From assembly GCF_037975245.1 (NCBI RefSeq), contig NC_092565.1, forward strand, positions 18,083,999 to 18,147,998: DNA of 64,000 nucleotides, given 5' to 3'. The notes beneath the pieces are model-generated. The model had not been told where the DNA came from. It saw nothing but the letters and a program-made list of their open reading frames with translations, and searched no databases. Source of the stretch: Apostichopus japonicus. Lineage: Eukaryota > Echinodermata > Holothuroidea > Aspidochirotida > Stichopodidae. The translations under genes and the position numbers were made by a program. Shown here piece by piece: positions 51,401 through 63,755 of this stretch (the first letter of the stretch is position 1; the number at the start of each line of letters is the position of its first letter).

Positions 51401-54400
51401 CATTTATTTACTATATAAAATAATGATGCTGATTTCAAGTGGTTTAGAACCTTGGATAATTTCTTCTCTTCTTAATGGGACGGCGGGGAAGGGATGCGGC
51501 ATATATGACTTACTGAGTCGCTTTAATGCTTGGAAAGAAACATTGGAAAGAAACAATATACTAGCTAATGGTCAATGGAATACTGGCACAATGATAGTAA
51601 AATCCAAAGTACTACAGGCGTACGATGAGTACTTTTAGTATAAATAACTCACTCAAAATCCTTTTAGGTGGGGAGGGAGAATTCATATATCAACAGCCAC
51701 ATGTTTACTAAATGTCATATGAGCTGAAGTTACTAGAGGTTAAATGCTAATATCTGTACCTACTTACTGAGACCTGTTTACGTTTGGGGTTATTTAACAA
51801 ATAATGCATATAACAAGGAGGTTTGGAATGTGACATAGTAAAAGGTCAGAGTATTACTGGAGGCGTACGATGGGCGTTTTACGGATGGGAACTATCTGCA
51901 AGCATTAATAACCCATTCTACATCAAATCCCTCTTTTAGGTCGGGAGGGAGAATCATATATAAACAGCCGCTAATCACACGTTTACTAAATGTAAAATGA
52001 AAAGAAGTTAATACTCGGCTAAGAGTTAATGTATATACTAATCCAGCCGTGACGGAGCCCACCTTACGCTGTGCTAACTTCACAGGAACAATGAATTTAT
52101 AACAATGAGGTTGGAATATGGTATAAGGAAATGGTAGTTATGTTATGTATTACTGCGTTGCATGGTTTATACTATCCTACTACATAATTACCGTACTGAG
52201 AACACTCTGCGCCCGAATGGCTTACTTCCATCGAGCCTGACAAAAAGACGTGAATAGTAGAACTATATTGTTCATAGTGATAGTAAAAATGATTTGTAGT
52301 GAACTATCAGCCCCTACGAAAAAAAAATAGGCGTGAACAGGCTATCAAAACGAGGGGGTGGGGGTGTTAATTTACCAGACTGACTAATGGGTATGAGTGT
52401 GGGTATGAACCTTTATGGAACGTCAGGAGGGAATAATGTCATAAAGGAGGGGTTTCAAGACCTTAGGCCGTTGATTCACGTGTTGGGTGCTGAAGTCCTC
52501 CCCCGGAAAACATACTAGCCATTTAGATGACAAATGTACCTTCCAAGTCATATTTAGACTGTAAATTGGGTTTAGAATTAATATTTCAAGGGAGGTTGTG
52601 TTAACAAATATACTTGAATTAATTGAGAGGTTGGAAAGTATAAGGAGGGGGCACCTGGATGAGTGGTCCCATGAATGTTCACACCACTAGTCTGTAAATT
52701 AGTATATTATTTTAGGGCTATTTCATAGATTACTAAATGGAAATGAATATTTCTTCCCAAAAGGGACACTTGTTATGTATCAAGGTGACACGGTGAGGTG
52801 TTTAATAAATTAATGGTAATATTTAGTACAATATTAGATATATGTAATTCATTGTGTATACATCAAGCCTAGACTAGAAGAGCTGTCTAAAAAAGAAAGT
52901 GTCATACTAATTACAGAGGAAAGTGAATGCAACATGATAACTCTCTAATTTACAATCAGGATCACAATTTCAGTATGATGATGCACTTTCCCGGACAATA
53001 TACCACATGTTGTCGTCGAAGTTGCTACTCCAACAAAAACCAAAGCCTCTGAAGGTTTAACCGCTCCAATGGGGGTTTAACCATTCCAATAGCATCTTTC
53101 AAATTTCTTCAACATCGTAGCAGTTTTTGCTCAAATATTCCCGCTTTCTGTCAAACTTTTCTATTTCAACAAAGAGTTTTGTATTCATTTAAAAAAAAAC
53201 TTGACAAACCCACAACGACCTAAATAAAAAGCGTCTGCCGTTTTTTTTTTACAGGTTAACCCATCCGAGGCTCATATTGTAGGACTGTAAACCGTCAAAA
53301 CTGCCATAGGACACCCACGACTTCCCAAAAGCACAACGGGGTTAAAATACTCATGAGGTTGGGGGACATTCTACACTAGCCGAAGAGATGACTTAGGCCG
53401 ATGCAGGGTCAAGCGATCTAGGCCTCCACTTCTATTTCCTTTTCTTTTTTCTTTTGGGAGGGGGGGGGGGCAAATCCAGGCGACACGGGCCTCCACTTCT
53501 ATTTTCTTTTTCCTTTGCTGGAAACATTCCTTTATTTCCCTATTTGTTGACCAATAATTTTGTATGCACCACTCTTTCGGTACATACTAAATTATCTGCC
53601 AAAACTTGTCTTCCTGGTTTCTATATACCGAGAATCCTGGATCCTCCACTGAGATAGGATACTAGATATATGTTATCAGTGCTATATAACTGACTGATTC
53701 TACAACGGGGATCTATACGTCATTTGCGAGATTATTGAAGTACAAAACTATACACAATTTGTTATTGCGCAGTATTCCGAATGTATATCAATAACATATA
53801 GATACTCTAAAGATATTCCAGTTATGGAAAAATACCACCTACCTTGTGCGGAAGATTTGTAAAGAATGGAAAAAAACAGGAACATTAACACCTGAACACA
53901 TAAAAAGGCAGGTGGATTCATTATTAACATTCGAACACTTCTGGTAGTGGCTCAGCTGTATTGGTAACTAACTCGATTTTGATACATGTACCTCCAGTGA
54001 ACACGCGCTCCTAGTTGTACTGTGTTGTTTGGCAAATATATTTTAATATCATATAGACCTGGTACTACAGGCAGTATCATCGTGTTTACCTTTGTCGTGT
54101 ACTGCAGATTCGACATTACAGACGTGCATTTGTGTGGAACGAATTCAAAGAAATTTATTTTTAGTACTGAAACCGTCGCTTTTGTAGGCTCCGTCTGTAT
54201 TTACTGTTGAACTAGTTGAACACTGTCCTCGCAATATATCAACTTCAGCGGTAGTGGAAAGTTGAAATGCTTTTCCCCTCTTAATATATTCAGAGAGTTT
54301 CCATCTTTCTGTCCACAAATTTAAATCCCATTAATGCTAGGGAAGATTGTGTTACTTAGAATATTAACTACATTCCTTGTAATCAATGAAACGAAAATCG

Positions 54401-54794
54401 AATTATAATGGAATTATTTCATAATCTTTATCCTTTATACTGTCCCCAGTAGGACATGGGGTCAAATAAGCAACATTTCCAAATTGGCGAGGGAAAGGGT
54501 CCAATTTTGTTTGTCTACAATCAGAAATCCACATTTTTGACAGTCTCCCTTAAGTCTCTCATACGAGACGCGACGTCATTACAACACCACAATTCACGCT
54601 TTTATTACATGCTATATTGCCAGACTTTTAACTTGCTAAAATGACTATCGAGTAGGCCATGAATCAATATCTTCATTACGTAATCAAACGGGAAGGTTAC
54701 CTCATAGTGAATGCGCTCCTGTGATGTGCGATGAGTTCCAGAGCCGGAGTTGCAAGGTAAACAAGCCTGCTTCCCGTACCATCACCTAACCCCA
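48478..54794. other. Gene B upstream and intergenic; no gene recognised
   Basis: Should hold the gene B promoter and first exon, not identified. Visible: a diverged tandem duplication of about 240-300 bp (51599-51835 and 51836-52135, both with GGCGTACGATG and GGGAGGGAGAAT), a short pyrimidine-rich repeat at 53422-53515, a TGACGTCA octamer at 50041, and C or G runs at 51271 and 53461. A sequence at 51072-51170 has CAGTGGTGTGCGTAG-type ends but no clear target duplication. Open frames of up to 111 codons match nothing known. Confidence 0.45.
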
Positions 54795-55182
54795 CCCCAT
54801 ACCAGTGGCGGCGGAACCGGGGGGGGGGCTTGGGGGGGCTCAGCCCCCCCCCCCCCCCCAAAGAAAAAGTTGAGGGGGCAAATGCATGATAAGCCCCCCC
54901 AATATTTACCAAGGCTCCGAAACGTGCATCTGCCCATTTTTCAATGCATACTTGTCGATCTGTCCGATGCACACGTATACTATATAGGTGTAATAATTTT
55001 AGTAATTGCTGGGGGACCCTCGGCCCGTCACCTGGCTATAGACCACATTGTCACCCCAACCGCGTCTTCACGCCCCGTGAAAATTGGAAGCAGTGAGTGT
55101 GAGTACCGCGGTAAGCGTAACACAACTTCGTCTTAGGCCAATGACTTGCCTCATTTCAGCCAGTTCTCAACATCCCCTTACT

Positions 55183-55583
55183 TAGTGGCGGAGCGTCCAT
55201 ATATACAGTCAGGGGCGGATCCCCCCCCCCCCTGACGGACTCAAATGGACTGCTGGCGCCCTTTTCAGCTTTTCACTACATTTTACTTATTTGCGATGAT
55301 TGACTATTTTATTGCTCTCTCATATACCTATTGACATTTGTCATATTCTGTTGTTGTAATTTTCCGACAAAATGGCGACGACACCTATTTATTCTCCGTT
55401 TATCTGCAAATTAGCAAGGCCCGGAAAGGGTCATTTCCTGCAATCTAGGGAGTACCTTTACTCAAAATTTTTCTGTACGCTCCGCGCCAATCTGTGGTGG
55501 CGCTCCGCTTAGATAGTGTCGAAAGCGCCTCTACAGACCATTCTTGCCCCCCCCCCTGACCAAAACCCCTAGCTCCGCCACTG
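55183..55583. mobile_element. Nested 401-bp hAT-like MITE, copy 2
   Basis: Ends TAGTGGCGGAGC and GCTCCGCCACTG with a perfect 8-bp duplication CCCTTACT (55175-55182, 55584-55591). Same family as 29673-30037, about 35 bp longer, with extra ATGATTGACTATTTTATTG-type text in the middle. Confidence 0.94.
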
Positions 55584-55856
55584 CCCTTACTACACTCAAA
55601 AACGTCTTTGCGAGTACACTACGAGTAATAGCTACTCTCTTAAAACACCATCGAATATACAAATTACAATGTTTTTACAGACTTTTACGTGCAATCTGAG
55701 AAATTGCAGGCTTGAGACCCATATTTTAGGGCTAGATATTCGCAGCATAAAACACTCGGGAAGTGCCGTTTCCGGCCATCTGGGGGTTTGAAAAAACCCA
55801 AAATTTTCTTGTACGCTCCGCGCCAACCGATGGTGGCGCTCCGCTTAGATAGTCTC

Positions 55857-55878
55857 CAGAGCCGTATATACGGCTCTG
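55857..55878. repeat. 22-nt perfect palindrome between direct repeats
   Basis: CAGAGCCGTAT/ATACGGCTCTG is its own reverse complement and is bracketed by GATAGTCTCCA on both sides. Confidence 0.9.
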
Positions 55879-55938
55879 ATAGTCTCCACACATTAGCCCC
55901 CCCAATAATTCTTCCGTTCCGCCGCGCCTGCCCCATAC

Positions 55939-56929
55939 CCCTGCCCCTCCGGACCCCACTACGATGTTACTTATCAGAACTGCAGTAGCTGTATAGAAAG
56001 TTACGAGTTTTTACACAGTGAACAAATACTGCAGACTAATACTTTTAATAAAATAATGTGACAAAAATAGCCTACAAAAATCTTCAACTTCTTCTCTTTT
56101 CAATTAGTATTACCATGCGTACATTTGTTGGCATTTATACAACTAGAACGCTTCAACAGTGACATAAGCGAGATGTGTTGATCACTATAACTGCTAGGCT
56201 ATACATATGCTAGTCATGTTACAGAAGAACCTCAAAAGTTACACAAAACAACGTTCTCAAACAATTGGTCGTAAATACAACTGAGATGATTCTGACCTAT
56301 AATTGTAAGACACTCACCAATGGCCATCGACGCCGTTTATACCAAAACAATTCATGGTTTACTTAGTGATTACGTTCTAAATAACTGACATAATTCGTAA
56401 AGCAGATGGAAAGTACCTACCAAAGTATAATATCCTCACGAACTGGTTGTCGTCCAAATTAGATTGTTCTCATATAATCCAAGAACCGAGCTGAATATTA
56501 ACTTGTTTGGCATGATCCATCAACCCCTTCATGATTATTTGAAAACCTTGCTCAATATTAACATTTAGTTTACCCTCATTTTCGCGTCTGGTTTTATTTA
56601 CAAATTGTGTTTTCCAACCTATGCTTTAAATATTCCCAGCATCCCATTTACATTCAGAGCCACCAAACTACAAACACGTTCTGAATCCAGTCGAAAATAA
56701 ACTGCGTGCTTTATCTTGAAATGTGATTTACCTCATCTACTGGAGAGTCAAAAAACACGCTGAGAATGACATAGATCGGCGATATGATACCCATGTCTCA
56801 CACACCAAAACACATATCAATGAGATCAAAACATTCTTATAACCGCCTATAGAAATAAACAATTTGAAAAAAATGTATCCATATTACCAATGATAAGAAC
56901 CATATAGAACCTTATGGAAGGATATTAAG
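55939..56929. other. Intergenic; sequence shared with the gene B 3' flank begins
   Basis: AT-rich, with no gene recognised. From about 56880 it resembles 38255-38310 (ATAGAACCT.ATGGAAGGATATTAAG), the start of the segment duplicated beyond genes B and C. Confidence 0.5.
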
Positions 56930-57780
56930 AGAATCACAAACCTGCTTTAAAAATCTTATGCTCAGAAATATCACTAACAACTATGTCTCCAGTAAAAGTA
57001 TTCCTCTCTTTAACGAAATACTCCGTATAGGTTATTTACCTGCCCATGGAATTCTGCAAAGACCACTCTTGACCCTAAACCATATGAAGACCCAGCAAAA
57101 TCACCCGCCCGATACTCATTGCTCGTACAGTAACTACTGTTCATGTCCTGTAACACATGTTACCGTGTTACGAACTCCAAGTAGTATTACTGATGCACCG
57201 TTGTGGGTTATGAACAGTAGTTGTTGTACCAACAATTTAGTGCGAGTTCATTAATACGCGATTTTAAAATGATGGCGTATCTAGTCGTTTTATGCTGGCC
57301 AAAGCTTAATCCTATTTGTTCTCTCTTTATAATGAACCCCCCCCCCCCCGCTCCCTCCAATACCCACGTTTATTTCTAGAATTAAGTCTGTCCTGATGTT
57401 TGCCAGTATTTGACTCACTCCCACCAACGCTAATATCAAACGAGTCTTTTTAACAGTCTACAAACAACCCCATCCCTCCTCTTTCTTCTCTATTCTTCAA
57501 TGGTATGGCTCTAATATTAACGTTTCAATAAAATACGGACAACTGAACAGGAATTCGCAATTTCGTACATATGTTCTCCACCACCGAATAAAAACGATTT
57601 TGTCCCTTAACTGTGTAACACATTATTCACATATGCCAGTATTGGCAATTTCCCCTGTAGGATCCCATCCTGGTATCGAACAGGACGTACCTATAGATGC
57701 AAGAACTGCGTTTTCTCTATTGATTGTGCTCGAAAGCTATACAAACTAATGAGTTGCTTCTTAATTTCCATTTTCTCTAA
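56930..57780 (+). mobile_element. LINE remnant duplicated with gene C
   Basis: Shares blocks with 38560-39535: the ATCTTATGCTCA.AAATATC text near 56953, a C run after TCTCTCTTTATAATG, GGAATTCGCAATTTCGTACAT near 57549 and CCAGTATTGGCA near 57634. Order is conserved and similarity continues into the gene C tail exon. Reverse transcriptase motifs are not readable here. Its identity as a LINE rests on the gene B copy. Confidence 0.6.
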
Positions 57781-57898
57781 CCAAATTGCTATTCTGTATC
57801 ACTACGGACATCATGCCATTTTCTCAATGTGGCATTTTTGTTCGTATATGTTCGCCGGGGTACAAAACTGTAACTATAACTGTAATCTCTCAAAAAGT

Positions 57899-58476
57899 CT
57901 AAACGAATTTATCACCTTTAAATGACATTTGTCGAGAGTATAAGTTTTCGCCTACAGTTTCGTCATTATTACGGCTAGAGTTACAGACAAAATCTGAAGA
58001 ACGATCTGCTTTTTGTGGGTCCTTGTCTCCATCCTCCTGGGTTTTCTCCCTCATTTGTATTTCTTTGTCTCTGGGTATTAAATATGTATCATTAATCATA
58101 TCTTCTCTGTCTGTCTCTTTGTCTTCGTCAATCGAAGGAGTTGAACTCATGGAGGACTTTCTACTAGTAGATTTTGTCTCCCCGTCCTGCTTTACCTCAC
58201 CTCCCATTGGCGTTATGTAGTAAGCGTTTTCAGTGTCTATCTCGGGTATCTCGTCATATACGCTACCAGAATCACTGACGTTGTCGCCTTTTATGGTCGG
58301 AACATAGGAAAGGTTTGTGTGCGTTGAGGCAAGTCCAACCGGTGTTGCTGGAAGAGGGCGTCTTGCAAACCGCTTCGCAAGGGGAACTCTGAAGCACCAT
58401 ATAAGGCCCATAAGAGTCAGAAGTATTACAAAGGCAACAGACGGTACCACCACGTAAACTATTGGAACAGCGGCAC
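57899..58476 (-). CDS. Gene C TM and complete tail exon
   Basis: Acceptor TTTCTGTAG. Helix VVVPSVAFVILLTLMGLIW, basic LAKRFARR, then a tail of about 160 residues. Tyr sites: VYDEIPEI, NAYYITPM, DTYLIP and NLYSRQMSF, ending KGDKFV. A Ser-rich SSMSSTPSIDED segment could be phosphorylated. The tail has no recognisable catalytic domain. YSRQ fits the YxxQ pattern; the YDEI/YYIT pair does not meet the ITAM spacing and +3 rule. Confidence 0.9.
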
Positions 58477-61400
58477 CTACAGAAAGGTAATGCAGAGTTG
58501 TAATTTTGCTGAAGCATTGCTAAATGATAATGGTCTAGGAATACTTACGACAACAAATTATGTTTAGGCCTATATATTATAATGTGAACAGATTATTCAC
58601 TGTAGTTATCAGATATTAACAGGAAGCACAAATGTTCGCAGTGTTGCTTCACGGTGTCCTGATGTTTGTTTTTCTTTAGAAAGAGTACGGCAGACGGAAA
58701 AGTTGCTTGTTGCTGTGATTACCGTATTGACAGCATAAACTGTACACGATCTTCAAAAAATGGGTAGCGTTTTAATTGGACATTTTTAGATGATCTGCAG
58801 ATTCATTTGTTTAAGTTCTATGTCTCAAGGTTTTGATTCTTTTTCTGCCGAAGTAGCTGACTAAGCTCCGTGTTGCCCTAGCATATGTGCAGACGTATAA
58901 CGAGTGTTTAGTAATGACAACATAATACAAAATGCGACCTAACCTTCGCATTTGCCCTTTTACTGGAATGTGAAACCCTGGTATAATCTCTGCCTACTAG
59001 TAAACTCTTATTACAATTCCTGATTCTTCCATATAACTGCCCAAAAGGGCTCAACGAAACAATCGATACAGCTTTTAGGCTACATTAATAAATTGTGACT
59101 TCTCAGGAATTTTTCTGTATACAAAGTACAGTGGAACATAACGCACCATTAGACGTCTAAGTTCTTATAATCTTATCTAAACTACATAAGACTATACTGC
59201 AACGACCTCCAGAGCCGTGATCCTCTTTTAAAAGCAGCTAAATTGGGTCCAAATCTGGCCCTTTCTTTAAAGGTAGCTACCCCTACCTTAATCAATCAGT
59301 GGAATTTAGAATTTCTACTCCAGATCTATCCCAACCCCCCCTTAACTACCTCCCCGCCCAAGAAATTTGAAAACAATCATGTGCACGTCACTATTAATGT
59401 GTGACAAACCATAGTCTCGGATTATGTTGGTTTGGTTAAGATTTATCCAAATTTCTCTTATTGCTACTTAAAGACCGTTGCAAATATATATGATACCTTT
59501 ACCTGTTAGTACTTCTTCCTTGACAACTGTTACTGTAAAATTACAGGCTGCTGTATTATCAGAGGTGTCATGGAACCAATAAGTGACAACAGTCACTCCT
59601 TCCATAAAGATGATACCGGGTGTGAGACTCTGCGTCACAGTGACGTCACCACAGGGATTATCTTCAACTGAAGGCGGAATCCATGATATAGCGATGCCAT
59701 CCGTGTTAACAGGTAAGGTAGCCTGAATGTCTGCAGGACATTGGAAATCCAGACATTCTGAAACAGGAAGAATACCGTTACAAAATTAGCAATCAGTATC
59801 ATTTAATGTCACGGAAAAAGTTGTGGTAAAGTTTAGTATGTTACATTGTTAAATATATCTCCATCTAGGGCTACGCCAAGACGACAAGAATTTGTTACCA
59901 CATTTTTTTGTATCTTGTCAGGTACTATATAGAACTCCAAGTGAGCATATTTGGATGTCTCTGATACAGTTTATGTCGCTTTGATCATATTAATTTGTCC
60001 TAGTTACTAAATGTAACTTAATTGCATGTATAGTATTGGATATTAGTTGTCTCATCCAGCTGCTGAAATGTCCATTTAGTTAAGTATCCTCACTTACTTC
60101 CTGAACACTGCACACCTGCATCTTTGCTATGATCACACTCTTGATCATGAATTCCAATGGCAGAACGAACGCAGTCAAGCAGATGACTTTCTTCGCCACG
60201 GCAATCCACATTGGATAATAAAATAAGTCCAGTTCCACTACCAAACAATCCTCCCGTTATTACATTAGTTGCACGTCCGTATCCGAGTTGTTTACATACT
60301 ACATTGGCATCTCTGATGTCCCATCCAACATCACAGATGGTTCCCCACTGTCCGGCAAAGAAAGCTTCAACTCGACCTGCGTATCTGTTACCAAAACCAT
60401 CCATCAACCGCAACGCAAAGTTTCCATCTCTGTTTACTGGAAGGAAAGAAGTATCTGAGTCTACTTTTAACTGAAAAATTAAGCTACTGCATAGTCACGT
60501 GAAGGATGGAAGGGGAAAGTACTAAAGTTGAAATATTAACACATGGAACGTATATTGTACGTCCGTCACCAGTCAATGATTTCAGCTACTGAACCAAGAA
60601 ACTGGCATAACCGTTATCAAACAGATTCCTCCAAAAGCGTTTCTGAACTCGCTATAGCTCTGAAATGGCTTTAGCGTCATCACGATAAGGAATATGGATT
60701 TGTTTCTTAATTTTCCCATTTTCCCTCTTCAATGAGTCTGAAGCATTTGTTACATATATCTGTTGCTTTTTGTATATGGTTTGTTAATGACATGCAGTGA
60801 ATGTAATGTTATTCACATAATGTAATGTCAAATTAATTTTGATTAAAAATCAATTAGAAGTCAATGTTGTATTTTTGAAACTAGTTTATCTAGCGCTGTC
60901 TGCTACTACAATGAACGATTTGAGCATGAAAACAGTCTATTGTGCAATACGGATATTCTTTCGTTAGATCTAATGTCCATTAGCTGGTGATTTAATTAAT
61001 CCATGAGTAAGGCACATAATAATAGTATAGAATGTATATTTATAATTACTGAAAACTACAGGATTATTCTACCTTTAGATCACATAAACATATTTGTTTT
61101 AGTAGAAATAGGTACCAAATGAAAAAAAAGATGCAAAAACAATTTAACACCATTGTCTTAGGGATACTTCTTATTAATAACAATCAGCTAAAATAATCTT
61201 ATTCGATTGGGACTATACCATACTTTCAGTACGCCGTGAAATATACTACTAAAACGTTGCATGGACAAGTCAACGCAAGGCATCAGATACGCTTGTATTT
61301 TTTTGGTATTATGGATGGGTTTTGCCAATGCTAGATGTATTTAATGTCTTCGCTGTTTAAAGACAATTTAAGTCTATATGTTTATGTTTTGTATAATTTT

Positions 61401-63755
61401 ATATTTTTTTTATATCTTTATGACAAAAGTTCTTAACATCAAGTGGCACTGTGACATCACAAATTTGCAGCCTCCTGACAGTTATATCCACAAAAGGACC
61501 ATTTCATTTTCTTAATTCAAAGGTAGCAGGGACGGTAACCTATTAACTCATAATTTAACTTACGTTCGCTCGTTTCACATATTACTCCAGCGAAGTTCCC
61601 CCGATCACAGCTTACTTCTGAGAAGGGACAACAACCTAATGATCTTTCTCCTCCATTGCAATGCAAGCCTCCTCGATGGAACGGTTCGTTCTTGGTTTCA
61701 ACAAATGGAAATAAAGTGTGAGTGAAATAAACTGCGGTACCATATCCCAGTACACCACAAACTGCGTTTGCATCATCAATGTCCCATAAATTACCGCAGA
61801 TATTACCCCAAACTCCGTTAAGGAATATTTGTACACGTCCTGAAAACATGTCCGATCCGTCTATTAGCCGTAGTTGACCTTCATCTAAATATGAAAGGAA
61901 TTGAATAATGGCATGACAAACTTTTCAAACATCCTCGAAAATGCTTAAGGAAAACTATTAGAGCAATAATCGGAAAGAGCGATATCACTACAGTCATGGA
62001 ATCTGACATTAATAGATATTAATGCATGTCAAAATCTTATCAAGCGTTGCTCAATTACAGCATTAAGATAACGTTAGCCGATTTCTACAGGCCACAGTTC
62101 GTTAATTCATTAGTGGGGGTGGTGCCTATTTTAGTGTATATTTTACAATGTAATACAAGCAAGTTTGTTTCAATTGAGATGGAGTGCAGTGCAATCTCCT
62201 TAAACGATGTCGAAAGATGATGTTGCTCTTTAGATTACCCTGGAAATAATTCACTACTATAAATCGTTTTTGAGACCCGGTATATCATTCAGGACAAATT
62301 ACCTCTTGGAATACACACGACACCGGCATCTTCAAAATGTACGCAGTTACCATGTCCTTGATGGTTGCAATCCACAAGGTACGTTTCGTTTCCATTGCAG
62401 TTCACGTCATTTAGATGAATATTACCAATACCTGGTCCAAAGAAAGCGCCACCAGGTGCTTCCAAAGCGCCATCAAAACCAAGCTCACAGCAAACCACCA
62501 GTGCATCGAGAATATCCCAGTCATCGTCACACACTGTACCCCACATTTCGTCGAGGAAAACTTCAACACGTCCTGAAGAATTACTTGGCCCATCCACAAG
62601 TCTCGTGGAACCTTCGTCTAATTGATAGATAATTTTGCAAGCTTTAAAGCTTTAAGCACAATAAAACCTCATCAATTCAAATTCATCCGTTGCTACAAAA
62701 AAAAAAAACTCTTTCCATATAATTAACACGTTGCGGTCTGCAATTTTAAGTAGGTTTTGTACCGTAGTTGAATCGAATGGTAGGTAGAAATACTATATGG
62801 AGCAGGTTATGTGAACTAGACTTTCATTGGACTCCAATTGGCCAATGGAGCAGCTACAATGCCATACAAAATAAGTCGTTATGGTATAAAAATTGAATTT
62901 GAATTTGAATCAAACCTGTTTACCATAACCTTTGCATGTCTATGTAATATCTGGGATTAATAAGGGGTGTGTGATAAAGGTTTTATATGATTTTAAACCC
63001 GGTTTCTTACATAACATTTTACTTAGCAATTACTTCATATTCGTTAAAGATCACAATAAGATGTGTTATTGTCGTATGTTGTTTCTTAATTCCTGAATTA
63101 TTTTGGCCTCTGTTTGTATTACTATACTTTAATTGTAGTATAGTGTTATTGTCCTTATTCAGTAGTGCTTACTGTACTATTCCTTTGTTAAACATTATCC
63201 AATTCAGTTGTATAGTAAACTAAGTATAAGCTGGATGTATCTGCATAACATATTGAAACCTTTAAAGGTTATTTCTAAATAAAACAAGGGGTATAGCTGT
63301 TCGGCATCTTTGCATTCTGACACTATACATCACCCAAGTTTATGAACCTGTTTATATTGAGAACAAAGCCGAAATAAACGCTGCAAGAACCTGTGGAACT
63401 GTAGGAATTGTGAATTAAAGTTCATTTTACTTACTATAAGAGCTACATATTACACCAGCGTCCATAAAGTGGGAACAGACGTGGTCAGTCATGTAAGCAC
63501 AATCAAGAAGAAAGCTCTCAAAGCCCGAGCATTCAACATTATTTAAGTGTATTACACCATTTCTTTTGGCGAAGGAACCCGAATTAAGCAATACAAGAGC
63601 CCCTGGAAATCCGAGTTGACGACAAACAACATCAGCTTCAGTAATGTCCCACAAATCGTCACAAACTGTGCCCCATTCACCATTCAAGAAAATCTCCACT
63701 CTTCCCGCTGTAGCATTCCCGTTTTCAAGACGAAGTTGTCCTTCATAGTACGAAT
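57899..63755 (-). CDS. Gene C: SRCR-HYR transmembrane receptor (5' part outside window)
   Basis: Third paralogue. Exons from 5' to 3' (minus strand): SRCR4 (63435-63755), SRCR3 (62303-62617), SRCR2 (61564-61884), SRCR1 (60098-60436), HYR (59503-59757), TM and tail (57899-58476). All junctions are GT-AG and phase 1, all exons open, no damaged splice sites. It has the longest tail and is therefore the best reference for the ancestral structure. Since SRCR4 corresponds to B4, the first unit of the gene B array, further SRCR exons probably lie beyond 64000. Introns of 300-1100 bp between the exons hold no recognisable element apart from short A/T runs. The SRCR3-SRCR4 intron aligns with gene B. 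Confidence 0.88.
59503..59757 (-). CDS. Gene C HYR domain exon
   Basis: 85 codons, acceptor TGTTTCAG, donor GTAAAG. CLDFQCPADIQATLP, ISWIPPSVEDNPCGDVTV, VVTYWFHDTSDNTAAC and NFTVTVVKEEV. The Cys pattern matches genes A and B. Confidence 0.9.
60098..60436 (-). CDS. Gene C SRCR1 exon
   Basis: 339 bp. NFALRLMDGFGNRYAGRVEAF, WGTICDVGWDIRDANVVC, KQLGYGRATNVI and CDHSKDAGVQCSG. Clearly more diverged from A and B than they are from each other. Six Cys, donor GTAAGT. Confidence 0.9.
61564..61884 (-). CDS. Gene C SRCR2 exon
   Basis: 321 bp, acceptor ATTTAG. LRLIDGSDMFSGRVQIF, WGNICGNLWDIDDANAVC, LHCNGGERSLGCC and CDRGNFAGVICE. Its donor is GTAAGT whereas A and B have GTACGT. Confidence 0.9.
62303..62617 (-). 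CDS. Gene C SRCR3 exon
   Basis: 315 bp, acceptor CAATTAG and donor GTAATT. TRLVDGPSNSSGRVEVF, WGTVCDDDWDILDALVVCC, NIHLNDVNCNGNE and CVHFEDAGVVCIPRG. Serves as the intact reference for the damaged gene A acceptor. Confidence 0.9.
63435..63755 (-). CDS. Gene C SRCR4 exon
   Basis: 321 bp, acceptor CCTTCAG and donor [43 protein letters not shown] and CSHFMDAGVICSS. Orthologue of gene B exon B4 with an intact canonical acceptor. Confidence 0.9.

Larger units (their letters stand above)
54803..55930. mobile_element. 1.1-kb hAT-like element with nested MITE
   Basis: Ends CAGTGGCGGCGGAAC and GTTCCGCCGCGCCTG, flanked by a perfect 8-bp duplication CCCCATAC (54795-54802, 55931-55938). It contains another complete MITE at 55183-55583. 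The shared module lies about 77 bp from the right end (55753-55853), next to a 22-nt perfect palindrome. No transposase. Confidence 0.94.

Noticed and set aside
54750-55136. 128-codon plus-strand frame rich in Gly and Pro
   Set aside because: Runs across a MITE terminus and its G/C homopolymers. Not a gene.
57899-58476. ITAM in the cytoplasmic tail
   Set aside because: YDEI is followed by YYITP, which lacks Leu or Ile at +3 in the second half, so the ITAM pattern is not met.
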